DNA of 64,000 nucleotides from Thysanoteuthis rhombus. Taxonomy: Eukaryota; Mollusca; Cephalopoda; Oegopsida; Thysanoteuthidae. The stretch's first letter is position 1, and each line of letters starts with the position of its first letter. The stretch covers positions 34,900,172-34,964,171 of the forward strand of contig OY735215.1 in NCBI GenBank assembly GCA_963457665.1, read 5' to 3'. Shown here in pieces: positions 1-13,592 of this stretch. The position numbers and the translations under genes were made by a program. The notes under the pieces were generated by a model. That model searched no databases. It was not told the origin of the DNA and was given only the letters and a program-made list of their open reading frames with translations.

Positions 1-177
1 CCATATGAAGCACCTCTTGTGAATCTACCTAGAAGCCAGGAACTGGTAAATAATTATCAATATGTGGATGGGTGTGTTGTCATAGTGAAGAGCCAAGTTC
101 TTCTTTCATTTGATTGAGCATTTGCCCTGTATGACTTCACTTCTTTTTTCAATCATTTTTGGACAATGCCTTGAAGG

Positions 178-646
178 TCAAATAGAAAATTGATTAACCA
201 TGGACATCCAACGCTTTTTTTCAGTTTGTGTGTAAGGCAGGGGGGGGGGTATATTTGGAATATATCTTAGTGGCAACCCTGTTTTTAGCGTAGGCAAGTA
301 TGACCCACTGTATGATGGAGATGTCAGATAGTGCACTTGCAAATTCCCTGTCTGACTAATCCCACCCATCCACGGTGGACATCAATGTGATCAATGTTGA
401 CTTGATATTGCTTTGGATTTCGCGGGCTTTTTGGGGGCCTGAAGAGTTTGTCAACTTCTACTGTGATGACTGCTGCTTTGTCCCGTGCTCATAACCATGA
501 ACCCATGATTCATCACTGGTTATGATCTTGGTGATGAGGTTAGGGTCATTTATCGTTTGATTACGGATATCCCTGCGGACAAGCAAGATCTTTTTAGGTC
601 TGTGGTTTGTTGCAAAAATAGATGACCAATATTCAAACCATACCAT
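178..646 (-). pseudogene. Mariner-family transposase remnant
   Basis: The minus strand from 646 to 458 translates to a short open segment containing the typical mariner block S-D-E-S-W-V-H-G-Y and then T-K-Q-Q-S-S-Q, the region of the first catalytic Asp of mariner/Tc1 transposases. Further 3' (lower coordinates) recognisable but interrupted sequence follows (P-Q-K-A-R-K-S-K). The reading frame is broken and partial, so this is a dead fragment inserted in the intron. Confidence 0.7.
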
Positions 647-844
647 ACAGGAAAAGTTTTTTTTTTTTTTTCACCTACTATATTTTAAATTATTTTGTTC
701 AACAACATTGGCAGCTCTTAATATACTAACAAAAAACTTCCAGTATTATTTAGAACAATTACTCAGAACTTTTATAGCATGTTAATCTCAATTGCATCTC
801 TTTATAACTTGATTTATCTCTAAGACTTGATTGTGTATATGTGT

Positions 845-846
<2 letters not shown>

Positions 847-898
<52 letters not shown>

Positions 899-910
899 AT
901 GTATATATAT
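847..910. repeat. TA/TG microsatellite
   Basis: About 42 bp of pure alternating TA followed by TG/TA mixture. It lies directly beside the MITE at 927. Confidence 0.95.
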
Positions 911-926
911 ACTCCCACATAAGGTT

Positions 927-1120
927 GGATCAATAAACTCTGACATATTGTTATCAGATTAATTCTGATCTGAGATTTCCACCTTTTAGTGTTCAATCTG
1001 TGTGATTGATATTCAAGATTGAATTGAGTGCATTGTCAAGGTAGAATATATCAAGATAAATTTTTGTTGCGAAAATGAATGCTTTTTTTTATCATCATTA
1101 CGTGGCAGACTTATTGATCC
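927..1120. mobile_element. Mariner-type MITE with terminal inverted repeats
   Basis: The left end GGATCAATAAACTCTGACA is matched in reverse complement by TGGCAGACTTATTGATCC at the right end, spacing about 194 bp. Related copies with the same ends occur at 22824-23024, 23026-23175, 38965-39160 and probably 19430-19610. No coding capacity. The ends resemble mariner termini. Confidence 0.6.
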
Positions 1121-1755
1121 ACATTTGTGTATGTGTGTCTAAAATATATATTTAGGTAGTTAACTTTTGTTAATGCATGTTTTATAAAAGACCACAGACA
1201 AGGACTTGAGGACTTTTAGTTATTTTTTTCGTATTCACTCAAGAGAATTTCTGATTGGATTCAATGAGTGTAGGTATTGTTTGAATGTTTGGGATCAAGC
1301 ATTTCTGGCTTTATTCCTGGCTCTTATTCAGTTCAAAGATCTAAGAATTTAAAGACAAAAAACTATGGATGTTGGTCATTTTTTAATTTTTCATGTCATA
1401 ATTTTTGTACATGAACACGGAAAATTAATTAAAAAAGATGGAAAAATAAATTTCTTGTCTATGGTCTTTGACAAAATAAATAATAGTTTAACAGATCAGT
1501 GTATACTAAGCTAAGCTTGATAAATACAGACATACGGGATAATGTTACAATTATTGGTATAGGAAACGGAATACATGGTGTTCAAATCCTCGCTGAGGTT
1601 GTTTATGTTCACTTTGTATTCATGCCCTTGAGAAAGACATGGGTCCAGTTATGCTCTATATATAACTACATATCTTGGCAAATTATCTTTTCACTGGTAG
1701 CCTGATGGAGCCTATTCCTCTTCAGGCTGGTTTGAAATCAGAGTTGTCTGAGTAC

Positions 1756-1965
1756 TCAACTGGTTTTTAACCGTAGCTGGAGAGTCCAAACTACCCTGCT
1801 ATTTACCCATAGCTTGGGTGAGAATAGATGGATTTGTGCCTTTCCCAAAGGCATAAGGGCAAAATGATCACAAACTATCTCGGCTAGAGTTAGAACTTGG
1901 CTTGCTGATTCTGTTCTCTGTACCGACCATTTCACATCTTTATATATACATGTGCGTGTGTGTGT
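1756..1965 (-). mobile_element. SINE-like repeat, tRNA-type head
   Basis: Shares blocks such as CTGCTATTTACCCATAGCT and a GATGGATT segment with 7150-7400, 27145-27400 and 34340-34425. On the minus strand the head contains an AGTTCTAACTC box-B-like stretch. Just upstream, at 1565-1580, there is another box-B-like GTTCAAATCC on the plus strand. This looks like a tRNA-derived SINE family, decayed. Confidence 0.45.
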
Positions 1966-2031
1966 GTGTCTAATTATTTTTCTCACACTTACAAACACTC
2001 CTCTGAATTGAACTAATATTTCCATTCAAAT

Positions 2032-2416
2032 AGTTTTTGGATGATTGAACTCTTTATCATTGTTTGTTGTTGACATGATTTGGCTGCTCCATTCTACAAT
2101 AGGTGTACTGTCTGAATGTGATTGTGGTGAACAGAACTTTTTCTCCATAGGTTGTGACCCTCCTAATGTAGGGGTCAGATATTTTCCCATCCTTTCTTTG
2201 CTAGATCTTGGTTTCCATACCTTGTCGCTGTCAAGTAGCAGAAGCCACATTGGGTTGAACGCCACACTTGTCTGAATCCTACATCATAGGCGTTGCGACT
2301 ATTGGAGAAAAAGTTCTGTTCACCTTGATCAAATTTGTAGAGCAAACCTGAAGGCTATTGAATGGATCTGTCAAAACATTGGATTAATGACAAGGAGTTC
2401 AATCATTTGAAAAACT
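2032..2416. mobile_element. Foldback element made of two inverted copies of the hairpin repeat
   Basis: Imperfect long inverted repeat. The outer arms share TGATTGAAC at 2042 and its reverse complement near 2398. The inner arms share GAACAGAACTTTTTCTCCA at 2129 and its reverse complement ending at 2320. The spacer is about 140 bp. The right arm contains CCTGAAGGCTATTGAATGG, a decayed form of the hairpin motif seen at 5837, 38113, 47362 and 51365. Confidence 0.65.
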
Positions 2417-3818
2417 CTTAGAATGTTAATGATCCTTAACAAAACTATTGACACTAATCTCTCTGTGTTGCATTCTTATGAGCTTGTCACGTTCTGTGTT
2501 AAATGTCAAGTTTGATTTTCATAATGATGTTTGTTCTTCAGCTTGATCCTTGCTGTCACTTAAGTGGCTGGTGACTTTTAACTCTTGCTGTTTCGTTTGT
2601 ATTGACTTGTTTATTTTCTCTCATGTTATGTTACACTTGTCTACAATTTTCCTTTTCATTCTTGAGAATTTTTTTTATTGTATCATCTTGCATGAAAGTT
2701 GTTATGTTGGCGAAAAGTATACAGATTGAAAACAACTGATTAATTTCAACCTCGAATAAAATTCATATCTTTGTAATACTTGATAAATCAAATTATCTGT
2801 CTTGACATATTGTATATGCTGGACTATACATTTGCATATCTCTCGCATCAGATGGTAATTGTCCTTGTTTTCCATCTCGTTTTGTTAATGCTATGAATCA
2901 TGTACTGGTACTCGTATAACCTTTATAGAAAGTGAATTTAAACAGTTGAGGCTAATAGATACAGTAATCTTTTTTAAAGAAAAGTATTTTAAACTCAATA
3001 TTTTCTTCTATTTGAACAAAAAAAATGATATACTTTGTGGCTGGAGTAGGCATATTCATCCTATTGACACCAGAGGTCAATTTTTGGGGCTAGGTAATAG
3101 CCAGTATTTTGAATGCTGATTTCAAATTCAGACATGCCTCTCCTTATTTAAAAGATTGGTGCAATACAATCTTCAGATCACTTCAACATCCACCCTGGTA
3201 GAGTGGCCATTTGAACCCCCACCCCCCAAGTTTTGGCAATTAAACATACTCTCCCACTAAAGCAATTCAAGTGGAGAAATGTATGTTTTGTTGAACCCAC
3301 TGAAATGAATGAATTTGTTTATCAGGTCCTATTCAATATTTCATCACACAGCCTCAGATTTTGAAAGGCTGTTTTGTTGTAACCAGCAAATAGCTTGTAA
3401 AAGGTCCTCATCAAGCAGAGGAAAGAATGATGGCTTGGAACATATAGTCAGCTATGGGTTCTTTCACTTTAGTTTTGGTAATCAAACACCCCCACCCCCG
3501 AAACTGGTCTTTGTAGATAAGATGTAAAGTGATCCCTATCTATTTTTCCTTATTTGGCAATGTATTTTCCTGTGGTAAGTTTTGTAAATATGAGGAAAAA
3601 CCATGTAATTATAGTCGGATATCATCTTTAAAATATCTTACTTAAAATTGAGATAAAACAATGATCGTAGATCAGAATTACACATGTAAGATAATTTCTG
3701 ATAACTTTACCCCAAATATGGTATAGTTTTTAAATTGAGAAGAAAATATTGAAAAATTCTCTTGAAGTTATTGTTTATAATCTTATACTTGATATATTTT
3801 CCTTCTAACTTTATGAAG

Positions 3819-4142
3819 GAACTTCTTGGTGCATTGAATAATGGAAAAGAAAAAGTTGATGCCGCTGTTGAAGAAGGTGAGAAGACTATTCCTCAGACCG
3901 GTGCCAAGGGTGAAGTCAAAATCAATTCTGATCTTCAAACATTGAGAAAAGACTTGGAAACTCTAACAACTGAGTGTTCAGAAAATCTCCACTCTGTGTC
4001 ACAAACTGTTGAAAGTTTGCAATCTTTTGATAAAGACTGTGAAGAATTGTCTATTTGGCTCAAAGAGGTAAAAGGACATTTTACAAACCCTCAGTTGAAG
4101 TCAACTCTTCAGGAGAAGCAGAATCAAGTTGCAGAACTCAAG
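3819..4142 (+). CDS. Exon A1 (spectrin repeat)
   Basis: 108 codons, phase 0 at both ends. Donor AAG/GTAATT; acceptor TATGAAG/GAAC, which has a poor pyrimidine tract and is the least certain boundary. Contains [15 protein letters not shown] in helix A, W-L-K-E-V-K in helix C and [14 protein letters not shown] at the end. It is the first exon recognised in the window and opens module 1. Confidence 0.85.
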
Positions 4143-7100
4143 GTAATTCATTTTTTGTTTACTATTCAAAGTTCAATAGTGTGAAGTATTTAATCATGTC
4201 TGGTATTAATTCCGCTGATCCTCTCAAAGGTAGTTTTTTGTAGCCAAGTTTCTGTTTTATCTATTTGAACATAAGCTGATATGTAAAAGGAAAAATGTGG
4301 TAGGAATCTGATTACATATCTTCAACTCGGTCTCGTCATTGGTCAAATTCAACAACTTTTCTTCATCATTTGATTAATTACTTTAATTCAGTATTTTCTA
4401 ACCCTTCCCCTATAAAACCATGATATATAAAGATTTTCCAATTTTGAAATTTTTTTTTCTTGTTTTTTTTCATCCTGCAGGAGCTAGAAAATGAAATAGA
4501 CTCGAGGAAGGATGAATTTGATAACCTTAAAACAAAAACTGGACAACTGAAAGTCAATGATAAGCATTCAGTGACTGCTGGAAACCAACTGTTCAGCAAA
4601 TATAAATCCCTTTGTAAACATATCAAGGTAAGATTTTGTATAAACGTGAACTTTTTAGGCTAATTTATGGAGGTAAATCTATAGAGGCATTTTACTAGAA
4701 TTTTAAGTATTCAAAATTAAATGCTGTGTATCTTTTATAAGATGACTGCTCAAGGGAAATAACACTTTTCAGCTTTTGCTTATAATTTCACTTGCATTTT
4801 TCAGGATGTTGTCCAAACTAGAAGTGGTTATACACAAGATCATGAGCATTACCAAAATTGCTATTCAAATGCCAAACAATTGGTGGAAAGCCTCAAGAAA
4901 CAACTTAAAACCTGTTCAGATGTTGCTGGTAACAAGACAGACAATGAAGACAGATTAAAGAAACTAAAGGTAGATGATTTTTAATTTGTATCCAGTTGAT
5001 GATTTTCTGGTCATTATTTACAAGATCAGTTTTTAACCACCAATTTATGGAAGGTACCCAAAGAATCTTTGATAATTAGCTGACCAAGAATTTCAATTCA
5101 GATTGAAAATGAAAATCATCCATTTAAAATTTTTTTTTTTTTTTTGCCAGAAATTGATTGAAGATAAAGACAAGCATTTGGACATCATTCCAGAAGTCTG
5201 TGAATGTGCAGAGAGACTTTATCCAAATACTGCAGTTGAAGGAAGAGAGATTATTCGTTCAGACGTGAGGTAAGGAACTATTTTTTCCAATGCAGATTAA
5301 ATCTACTTTTGCCTCCCACTACCTTCATCACAAAATTTCTATTCTATCTGTTTGGGTATTCTAGCCAACAGAAATACAAACCAATCAGTGGAGATGAATC
5401 TAATCATCTTTATATAGATGTTATTTGCAACATCTTTTTTTCAATGCCTGGGCTCATTTTAACTGAACCTTATTCAATATCAGTGGTTTTCTTTTGCTTT
5501 CTTCCACAGGACCTTGAAGGACGACTGGGAGAACTTGAGTGACAATATGGATGACGTGCAACGTAAGATGGAAGGGTGTTTGCTGCAGTGGCATACATTT
5601 GAGGAGAGCTATGAGCACTTTGTCAAATGGCTAGCCGATGTGAACACTCGACTTAAGAACATGGAACTCCAGAGTTTACTCCCAAATAAAAGAGCTCAGT
5701 TACAAAACCACAGAGTGAGTTTTTGCAACTTTAGAATATAACAAGATGTGAATAAACAGAAAAACTTCAACAAAATCAACTATTTTAAATTTTGTTCGGT
5801 CAACATAACTCCTTTGTGTTCTTGATGTTGTTACTACAATGTTTTGGCTGATCCATTCTTCAGCCTTTGTCAGGTGTATAATCTATATGAAAAAAGAATC
5901 TTTACTTGTTAAGCTTGGAGAATTGAGCTCCTTTGTGTCTCTGTTATTGTTACAGAAACACACTATCGGTTTTTCTCAATTACCAAACAAAAAGCATGAT
6001 TGATTTTGTTAATGTTTTCATCATTATTGATATTGACTACCTTCAAGCAGTGTTTCTTTTAGTTACTTTCATTCTTTGCTTCATTATCTTATTTACTGTT
6101 TAATTTTTTCTCACTACAATAGGTGCTACACCAGGACATTCTCTCTCGGCAACACACCTTGGAGAGTGTTCAGGACAGGACCCAGTCCTTAATTCAATCC
6201 TCCACAGTTGCTGATGTGCACAAACCTGTGGCCAATCTACAGAAAAAGTATGATGCTGTGCTGACACTGTCCAAAGACCAGTTGGAACACCTTGAACAAG
6301 CTGTCAGAGATCATCAAATATACCAGGACTCTCTCAGAGACTTTGTTGACTGGCTCAATATGGCCACAGAAAAATTAGAAATAGTCAGTGATTTTAGTGG
6401 TGATCGTCTCTCTTTGCAGAATAAACTGGAAAGAATCAAGGTTGGTGCCATTGCTTTTCAATGATATTCAAACTAGATCACTTTGAGCCTATCAGTCCTA
6501 AAGAGATGTTGTCTTTTTAATGTTTGGATTACTGACCCATTGTCCGATTCATTGCTGGTAATCTGATCCTCTGCTTTTAATACTGCTATCTTTCCTCTCG
6601 TCATCATCTAAAAATCCGAAACTGACTTGCTGCTGTTCCTCAACAGATCCATATCAGATTCACTGCCGGAAATCTAATCTTCTACAACTGCTATTTTATC
6701 CAGTTGAAATTCTTCAAAGTCTGCCTCACTTTTCTCTATCATACAGGATTGGGAACACAAAAAAATTCAAGATTATAATTACAAAATTCCTTGAAATTTC
6801 CTTTTTCACTGCACCATTTTGCTTACTGGCATGTTTTCTGGCTATGGGTGTCACCTCTAGCCGATCATGATGGGATTCGCTTTATGTTTCAAGATTGTTT
6901 TACCAAATTCCAGGCGCATTAGTGTGCTCCTAAAATTTGAATGCACCAACCTTTTTGGTGTTTTCGGGTACTTCTATGATTAAAGGGTTAGATTAAAAAT
7001 AAAAGTTGTTAATACTGATTGTTTTCAAACCCACTATCGGACCATAAAAATAAAATTCAGTTTCAGTTATCAACTGTGCATAATTTCACCCCAATTGTCT

Positions 7101-8569
7101 TCTATATGAACATGTACTAAACATAGTTTGATATATATATATATATTTGTAACTATATGGTAATCTGGAGGTGCTTGTGGTATGATGATTAACTGTGCAG
7201 ATAATGGAATTGGTTCAGAATCCATCCATGACTGTTTATGTCCACTTTGCTCTGATGTTCCGCCCAATAATCGGTAAAATTGCAGGGCAGACTAGGCTCT
7301 TTAGCTTTGGATGGCAACCGGTCTAGGAAAATGACAACTCTGAATTCTAAACCAGCTCACCAGAAAATAATGGCAATGGGTGAGGTCAATTAGAAAACTA
7401 CCTTTCCTAAACCACCATGACCATACACTTATCTTGGGAGGAGTTGTGAAAGGTCTTCATGCTGCAGTGGATCTGAAATGGCTGCTCCTGATGATGCTAT
7501 AGTAATCTGCCTCGTGACTGAGATAGTTGTGGGTTTTTCAGGGTACCAGAGGCTGTGTTTTAAGGCAGACTAGCAAGCCCTGCTCACTCAGTAGGTTGGC
7601 ATTAAAAAAGTGATAGTAACAATTTACAGATTTAGTTTGATAATAAAGGAAAAAAAAAAAAAAAGAATTCTTAACATTTTAGATTTTCAAAAAAATATCT
7701 CCTTGAAATTTTTTTTAGGAATATGCTGGTCAGATTGAGAAGAGAAAGAAGCAACTCCAAGAAGTGACCGACATTTGCAAAAAAGTTGAGCAAAAAACAT
7801 CTGAGGAAGGAACTGTTGTACTTGACCAAGAACTGAAATTTGTGTGTAGCCGATGGAATAGCTACGCACAGCAACTGGACAAAGTGCAGCACGACTTGCA
7901 GAATTTATTGCAACAATGGGCACAGCTTGATTCTCACATGACGGACTTCAGTCAATGGATCAAGAAGTGTGAGGATGAAGCAAAGCACTTCGAATTGAAA
8001 TCATCTTTAGACGAGAAATGTGCCCAGCTCAACAAATTTGTGGTAAGAGTGTAATGGATATACATACCTTTGGTTGAAAATTAGCCTTGGTCTGATAACT
8101 TTTATTTCAGTGAACAAAATATAAATGTCTCCTAAATAAAAAACAGTATTATATACATGATCTGATAGAGAAGCAGTTGTTATTGGGGGATAAAAAATTA
8201 TTGGCAATCTGTTCTGCTAACGTTGATGAAATTGAGAATCCTTTAAACGAATAGCTATGGAATATTGATAATCTGCCACCAGCTGTCTGTTTGGTCTCAT
8301 ATGGAATTATTAACTGTTTCTATAACACATTATATCACAGGTAGGAATTGTAACATGTACCATCACAGTTAGGATTCACTAAAGGATTCATCGAAACTTT
8401 CATTCACATACCTGATTACATGTATTGTGATGTAGTAATATTCTGATGGTAGGGAAAATCTGACACTATAATTACGAGCATGTTTTCAGCTTCTCTCTTC
8501 ATTGCTCATTGACTTTAAAACCAGTATGTCACTTCCCCTGCTTTGCTAGTGCAGAAAATGATTTAAGCT

Positions 8570-8631
<62 letters not shown>

Positions 8632-11600
8632 TGTGTCATTTTTTTTGGTAAATCATGAGATAATTGGAATGTTATATAACGGAAAAATATCTATTGTTTT
8701 TGAGCATTTAGAATTTTAACACAGGAAATGCCATTTGAAAATTAACAATGGAATCAAGGGTGCCATGATTTTGTGCACTAAATGACTTTTAAACACTGAC
8801 TTGTGTATATATTCATGTATATCTGAAATTGACATGGCAACAGAAACCTGAAATTCAGACTATTGTATAGCAATTCAAGTCATCTCACAAGAATAAACTT
8901 TTTGGTTGGTGCATGCATGAAGTTGCCTATAGAGTGCTTAAGGTTAAATAAACAAGCTGACAGGTACTTTGTTTTATCATTATTATTATTATTAAGAAAT
9001 TGTTAGTCAAAACTGTCACCAGTTTTCAAGTTGGTCTGGCTGGCTATTTATCATGCATATAGGCTGCACAAATGGAGCTAGAGGGCTGAAAATTTTGAAT
9101 GTTTATCCCTTACGACTTGGAAAAATGTTTTTTCTTACCCCCTCCACTGTTTTCTTTTTTTTTTTTTGAGGGGGATTGTAAAATTTGCAATGTAAGTTGA
9201 TGCTAAATTGGTCCCTAGTTAGAACCACTTATTTTTTGAAAATTCAGATTTTCTCAGTGATCACTGCCCAACAAAAGGCGAAAGAAGTAACTTATTCCCT
9301 GATCACCCATTTTTCCAACTTTTTCAATTATCACTCTCTACATGGTATTCTGCCAAGAGATGGTTTCTATTGAGTGACTGCATCATTATTATGTGTTTTC
9401 AACATGATCTTTCATTTTTTTTAGTAAAAAATATTTATAATGTTGTACAATTAGCATTCATCACTAATCATACAACAAAAAAATGCTGAACTAATTGTGA
9501 ATATAGATTTTAAAAAAAAAAAAAAAGTGAAATTTTTAAATTATCGTTTTTTTTCTTTCTCTAGGAAAAACGAGATGAAATCCTGCAAAGGCAATTAACC
9601 TTGGATTCTTTGACCAGTGAAGTCCACTCAATGATGCAGTTTGTCATGGATGTCCGCCTGGGCAGCCAAATTTTCCAAGTGACCTCTAGATATCAGAATC
9701 TTGTCACTCTAATGAAGGTAATCAATTGTCTGGTTTTAAATACCATTGAAGTATTAGGTTTACACTTAAGTAAAAATCATATCAATGCACTCAGAGAGAG
9801 TTATTTTGACAAAAATCTGAATGAAAATAGTTCATATGTAACTATGATGTGGGAGATATAAATGCGTGTATTTCAATATCTTTGATAATTGTCCTAATAC
9901 ATGAAAAAAAATCTCACAAATGAAAAATGATTCCGTTTTTAGTTTGTTATATTTTTTCATCAGCTGATTTTTTTTCTCTTTAAATTTTCAGAATTTCTTA
10001 TGATGAACTGAAATGTTTACCAAAACTATGTATTACATTTAGAGATCTCTTATATCTACAAAACTGGGAGCATATGACCTGTGTTTTGGGAAATAAAAAC
10101 GTTATTTCATGTATAGGTTGGCAATCATTATGATGTGCTGAGCTCGGAATTTCATCATGAATGACTGACTAGACAGACAGTAAATCAAGATATTGTATGA
10201 GGTAATGTTAGACTGAGAATGCTTAGAATACTTTTTTTTAATTGAATGTTAATATTGTGTATAGGACAATAATGATATTTTATATATATTTTATCATTCT
10301 TTTATTGATGTTAATTTTACTATTTGTAGAATTCTGAGTTAACTTTTAGGCTCTGAAATAGTTCAATCAACAAGGTTTTAAAAAAAAATTCATCTTGCTG
10401 TATTGTTTTGGTGTCTGTCTCACTAATTTCTCTTTATTTTGTTAAATTCCAGGAATTAATAGTCAAATGGGAGAAGTATGCTGATGATCACCAATTGTTT
10501 GAGGACACCAAAGCTGAGTTTTTGGAATGGTGTATTCAAATGGACAAGCAACTTCAACCACACATGGAAACAATGACAGACTATAAATCTGTTGAACAGA
10601 GAAAACTGAATCTTCAGGTAACCATTTTTTGAGTGTTTTGACCATCTGCTGTCTGTCTCTCTCTTTGTTCGTCTGTCTATCTCTCTCTCTTTGTTCGTCT
10701 GTCTATCTCTCTCTCTTTGTTCGTCTGTCTATCTCTCTCTTTTTGTTCATCTGTCTATCTCTCTCTCTCTCTTTGTTCGTCTGTCTATCTCTCTCTCTCT
10801 CTTTGTTCGTCTGTCTATCTCTCTCTCTCTCTTTGTTCGTCTGTCTATCTCTCTCTCTCTCTTTGTTCGTCTGTCTATCTCTCTCTCTCTCTTTGTTCGT
10901 CTGTCTATCTCTCTCTCTCTCTTTGTTCGTCTGTCTATCTCTCTCTCTCTCTTTGTTCGTCTGTCTATCTCTCTCTCTCTCTTTGTTCGTCTGTCTATCT
11001 CTCTCTCTCTCTTTGTTCGTCTGTCTATCTCTCTCTCTCTCTTTGTTCGTCTGTCTATCTCTCTCTCTCTCTTTGTTCGTCTGTCTATCTCTCTCTCTCT
11101 CTTTGTTCGTCTGTCTATCTCTCTCTCTCTCTTTGTTCGTCTGTCTATCTCTCTCTCTCTCTTTGTTCGTCTGTCTATCTCTCTCTCTCTCTTTGTTCGT
11201 CTGTCTATCTCTCTCTCTCTCTTTGTTCGTCTGTCTATCTCTCTCTCTCTCTTTGTTCGTCTGTCTATCTCTCTCTCTCTCTTTGTTCGTCTGTCTATCT
11301 CTCTCTCTCTCTTTGTTCGTCTGTCTATCTCTCTCTCTCTCTTTGTTCGTCTGTCTATCTCTCTCTCTCTCTTTGTTCGTCTGTCTATCTCTCTCTCTCT
11401 CTGTGTCTTTGTCTGTCTATCTCTCTCTCTCTCTCTCTCTGTGTCTTTGTCTGTCTATCTCTCTCTCTCTCTCTCTCTGTGTCTTTGTCTGTCTATCTCT
11501 CTCTCTCTCTCTCTCTGTGTCTTTGTCTGTCTATCTCTCTCTCTCTCTCTCTCTGTGTCTTTGTCTGTCTATCTCTCTCTCTCTCTGTGTCTTTGTCTGT

Positions 11601-12619
11601 CTATCTCTCTCTCTCTCTGTGTCTTTGTCTGTCTATCTCTCTCTCTCTCTCTCTGTGTCTTTGTCTGTCTATCTCTCTCTCTCTCTCTCTCTGTGTCTTT
11701 GTCTGTCTATCTCTCTCTCTCTCTCTCTCTGTGTCTTTGTCTGTCTATCTCTCTCTCTCTCTCTCTGTGTCTTTGTCTGTCTATCTCTCTCTCTCTCTCT
11801 CTCTGTGTCTTTGTCTGTCTATCTCTCTCTCTCTCTCTGTGTCTTTGTCTGTCTGTCTCTCTCTCTGTCTCTCTGTCTCTCTGTCTTTGTCTCTCTCTCT
11901 TTCTCTCTCTCTGTCTCTCTGTCTTTGTCTGTCTCTGTCTCTCTCTCTGTCTCTCTGTCTTTGTCTGTCTCTGTCTCTCTCTCTGTCTCTCTGTCTTTGT
12001 CTCTCTCTCTGTCTCTCTGTATGACTCTCTCTCTGTCCGTTTCTCTCTCTGTCTCTCTGTATGACTCTCTCTCTGTCCGTTTCTCTCTCTTTGTGTCTCA
12101 GCTGGGCTCCTTTTTTTTCACTTCCTGTCTGACTCTTTACCTGCCTATCACTCTCTCCTTCCCTTTATTCCTGCTATTTGTCTCTTGCGTGTCTCTGAGA
12201 GCTTGCCATTATCCTTCCCACTATGCATACTTGTATCTCAACAGATGATTGTTGCTGAAAATGACCAGGGTGGACAGAAACTAGAGGTCCTCATTGCAGC
12301 TGGAGAGAAAATCTTCCCAGACACTGCTGGAAAGGGTCGAGAGTTAATCCGCCAGGACATGCGTACTGCACGGGAATCTTGGGACAAGTTGATGGCTTTG
12401 GTGGCTGGAGCCCAACAACATGTCCACACTAACCTTATGCATTGGTCAGTGTTTACTGATAGTCAGGATGAAGTCCTTGGATGGATCACACACCTGGAGG
12501 CCCAGCTGACAGCAAGTGTAGAGAATCAGAATACATTACAAGAAAAAAAGAATCAAGTCCAAACATACAAGGTAAAATGATTGATAAGAGATATATATGG
12601 TATGTGTGTGTTTGTATGC

Positions 12620-12673
<54 letters not shown>

Positions 12674-12700
12674 GTGTGTATAGAAGTCTTTGTGTGTATG

Positions 12701-12751
<51 letters not shown>

Positions 12752-13357
12752 AAGAGATAAGTGTGTGTATATATGTATATATAGATGTGTATATATGTAT
12801 ATATAGATGTGTATATATGTATATATAGATGTGTATATATGTATATATAGATGTGTATACATGTATATATAGATGTGTATACATGTATATATAGATGTGT
12901 ATACATGTATATATAGATGTGTATACATGTATATATAGATGTGTATACATGTATATATAGATGTGTATACATGTATATATAGATGTGTATACATGTATAT
13001 ATAGATGTGTATACATGTATATATAGATGTGTATACATGTATATATAGATGTGTATACATGTATATATAGATGTGTATACATGTATATATAGATGTGTAT
13101 ACATGTATATATAGATGTGTATACATGTATATATAGATGTGTATACATGTATATATAGATGTGTATACATGTATATATAGATGTGTATACATGTATATAT
13201 AGATGTGTATACATGTATATATAGATGTGTATACATGTATATATAGATGTGTATACATGTATATATAGATGTGTGTGTGTGTATACATGTATATATAGAT
13301 GTGTGTGTGTGTATACATGTATATATAGATGTGTGTGTGTGTATATATGTATATAGA

Positions 13358-13391
<34 letters not shown>

Positions 13392-13561
13392 GATGTGTGT
13401 GTGTGTGTGTATATATAGATGTGTGTGTGTGTGTGTATATATATATAGATGTGTGTGTGAGTGTGTATATATATATAGATGTGTGTGTATATATATATAG
13501 ATGTGTGTGTGTGTATATATATATATAGATGTGTGTGTATATATATATAGATGTGTGTGTG

Positions 13562-13592
<31 letters not shown>

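Larger units (their letters stand above)
1..3818 (+). other. Upstream intron (5' end outside window)
   Basis: Non-coding up to the acceptor of the first recognised exon. It holds a decayed mariner transposase (minus strand), a TA microsatellite, a mariner-type MITE, a SINE-like repeat and a foldback element, all listed separately. Between 2420 and 3818 I see nothing recognisable. No C-type exon, which should precede A1, is present, so it must lie upstream of the window. Confidence 0.7.
8043..9564 (+). other. Intron A3-B3
   Basis: 1,522 bp with a pure TA array at 8572-8628 and one copy of the about-390-bp dispersed repeat at 9003-9385, ending 180 bp before the B3 acceptor. The rest is unremarkable. 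Confidence 0.8.

Noticed and set aside
2026..2275. Open frames of 76-79 codons on both strands
   Set aside because: They lie in the arm and spacer of a foldback repeat; no similarity to the host gene or to a known protein.
3309..3527. A 72-codon open frame upstream of exon A1 as a possible exon
   Set aside because: No spectrin-repeat character, no fitting splice borders and low-complexity C runs.
6500..6720. Possible piggyBac-type acidic N-terminal region on the minus strand
   Set aside because: Only composition and a short internal duplication support it; no terminal repeats or catalytic motif seen.
10629..12248. Three long overlapping plus-strand open frames (539, 457 and 435 codons) rich in Ser, Leu, Cys and Val
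   Set aside because: They are the three frames of a 30-bp minisatellite whose unit is a multiple of three; none joins the flanking exons in frame, and the intron reads into a stop a few codons after the C3 donor.
12536..13318. Minus-strand open frames of Tyr-Ile-His repeats (up to 260 codons) and plus-strand Val-Cys-Ile repeats
   Set aside because: Translation of the 22-bp TA/TG satellite in an intron; no conserved coding signal.
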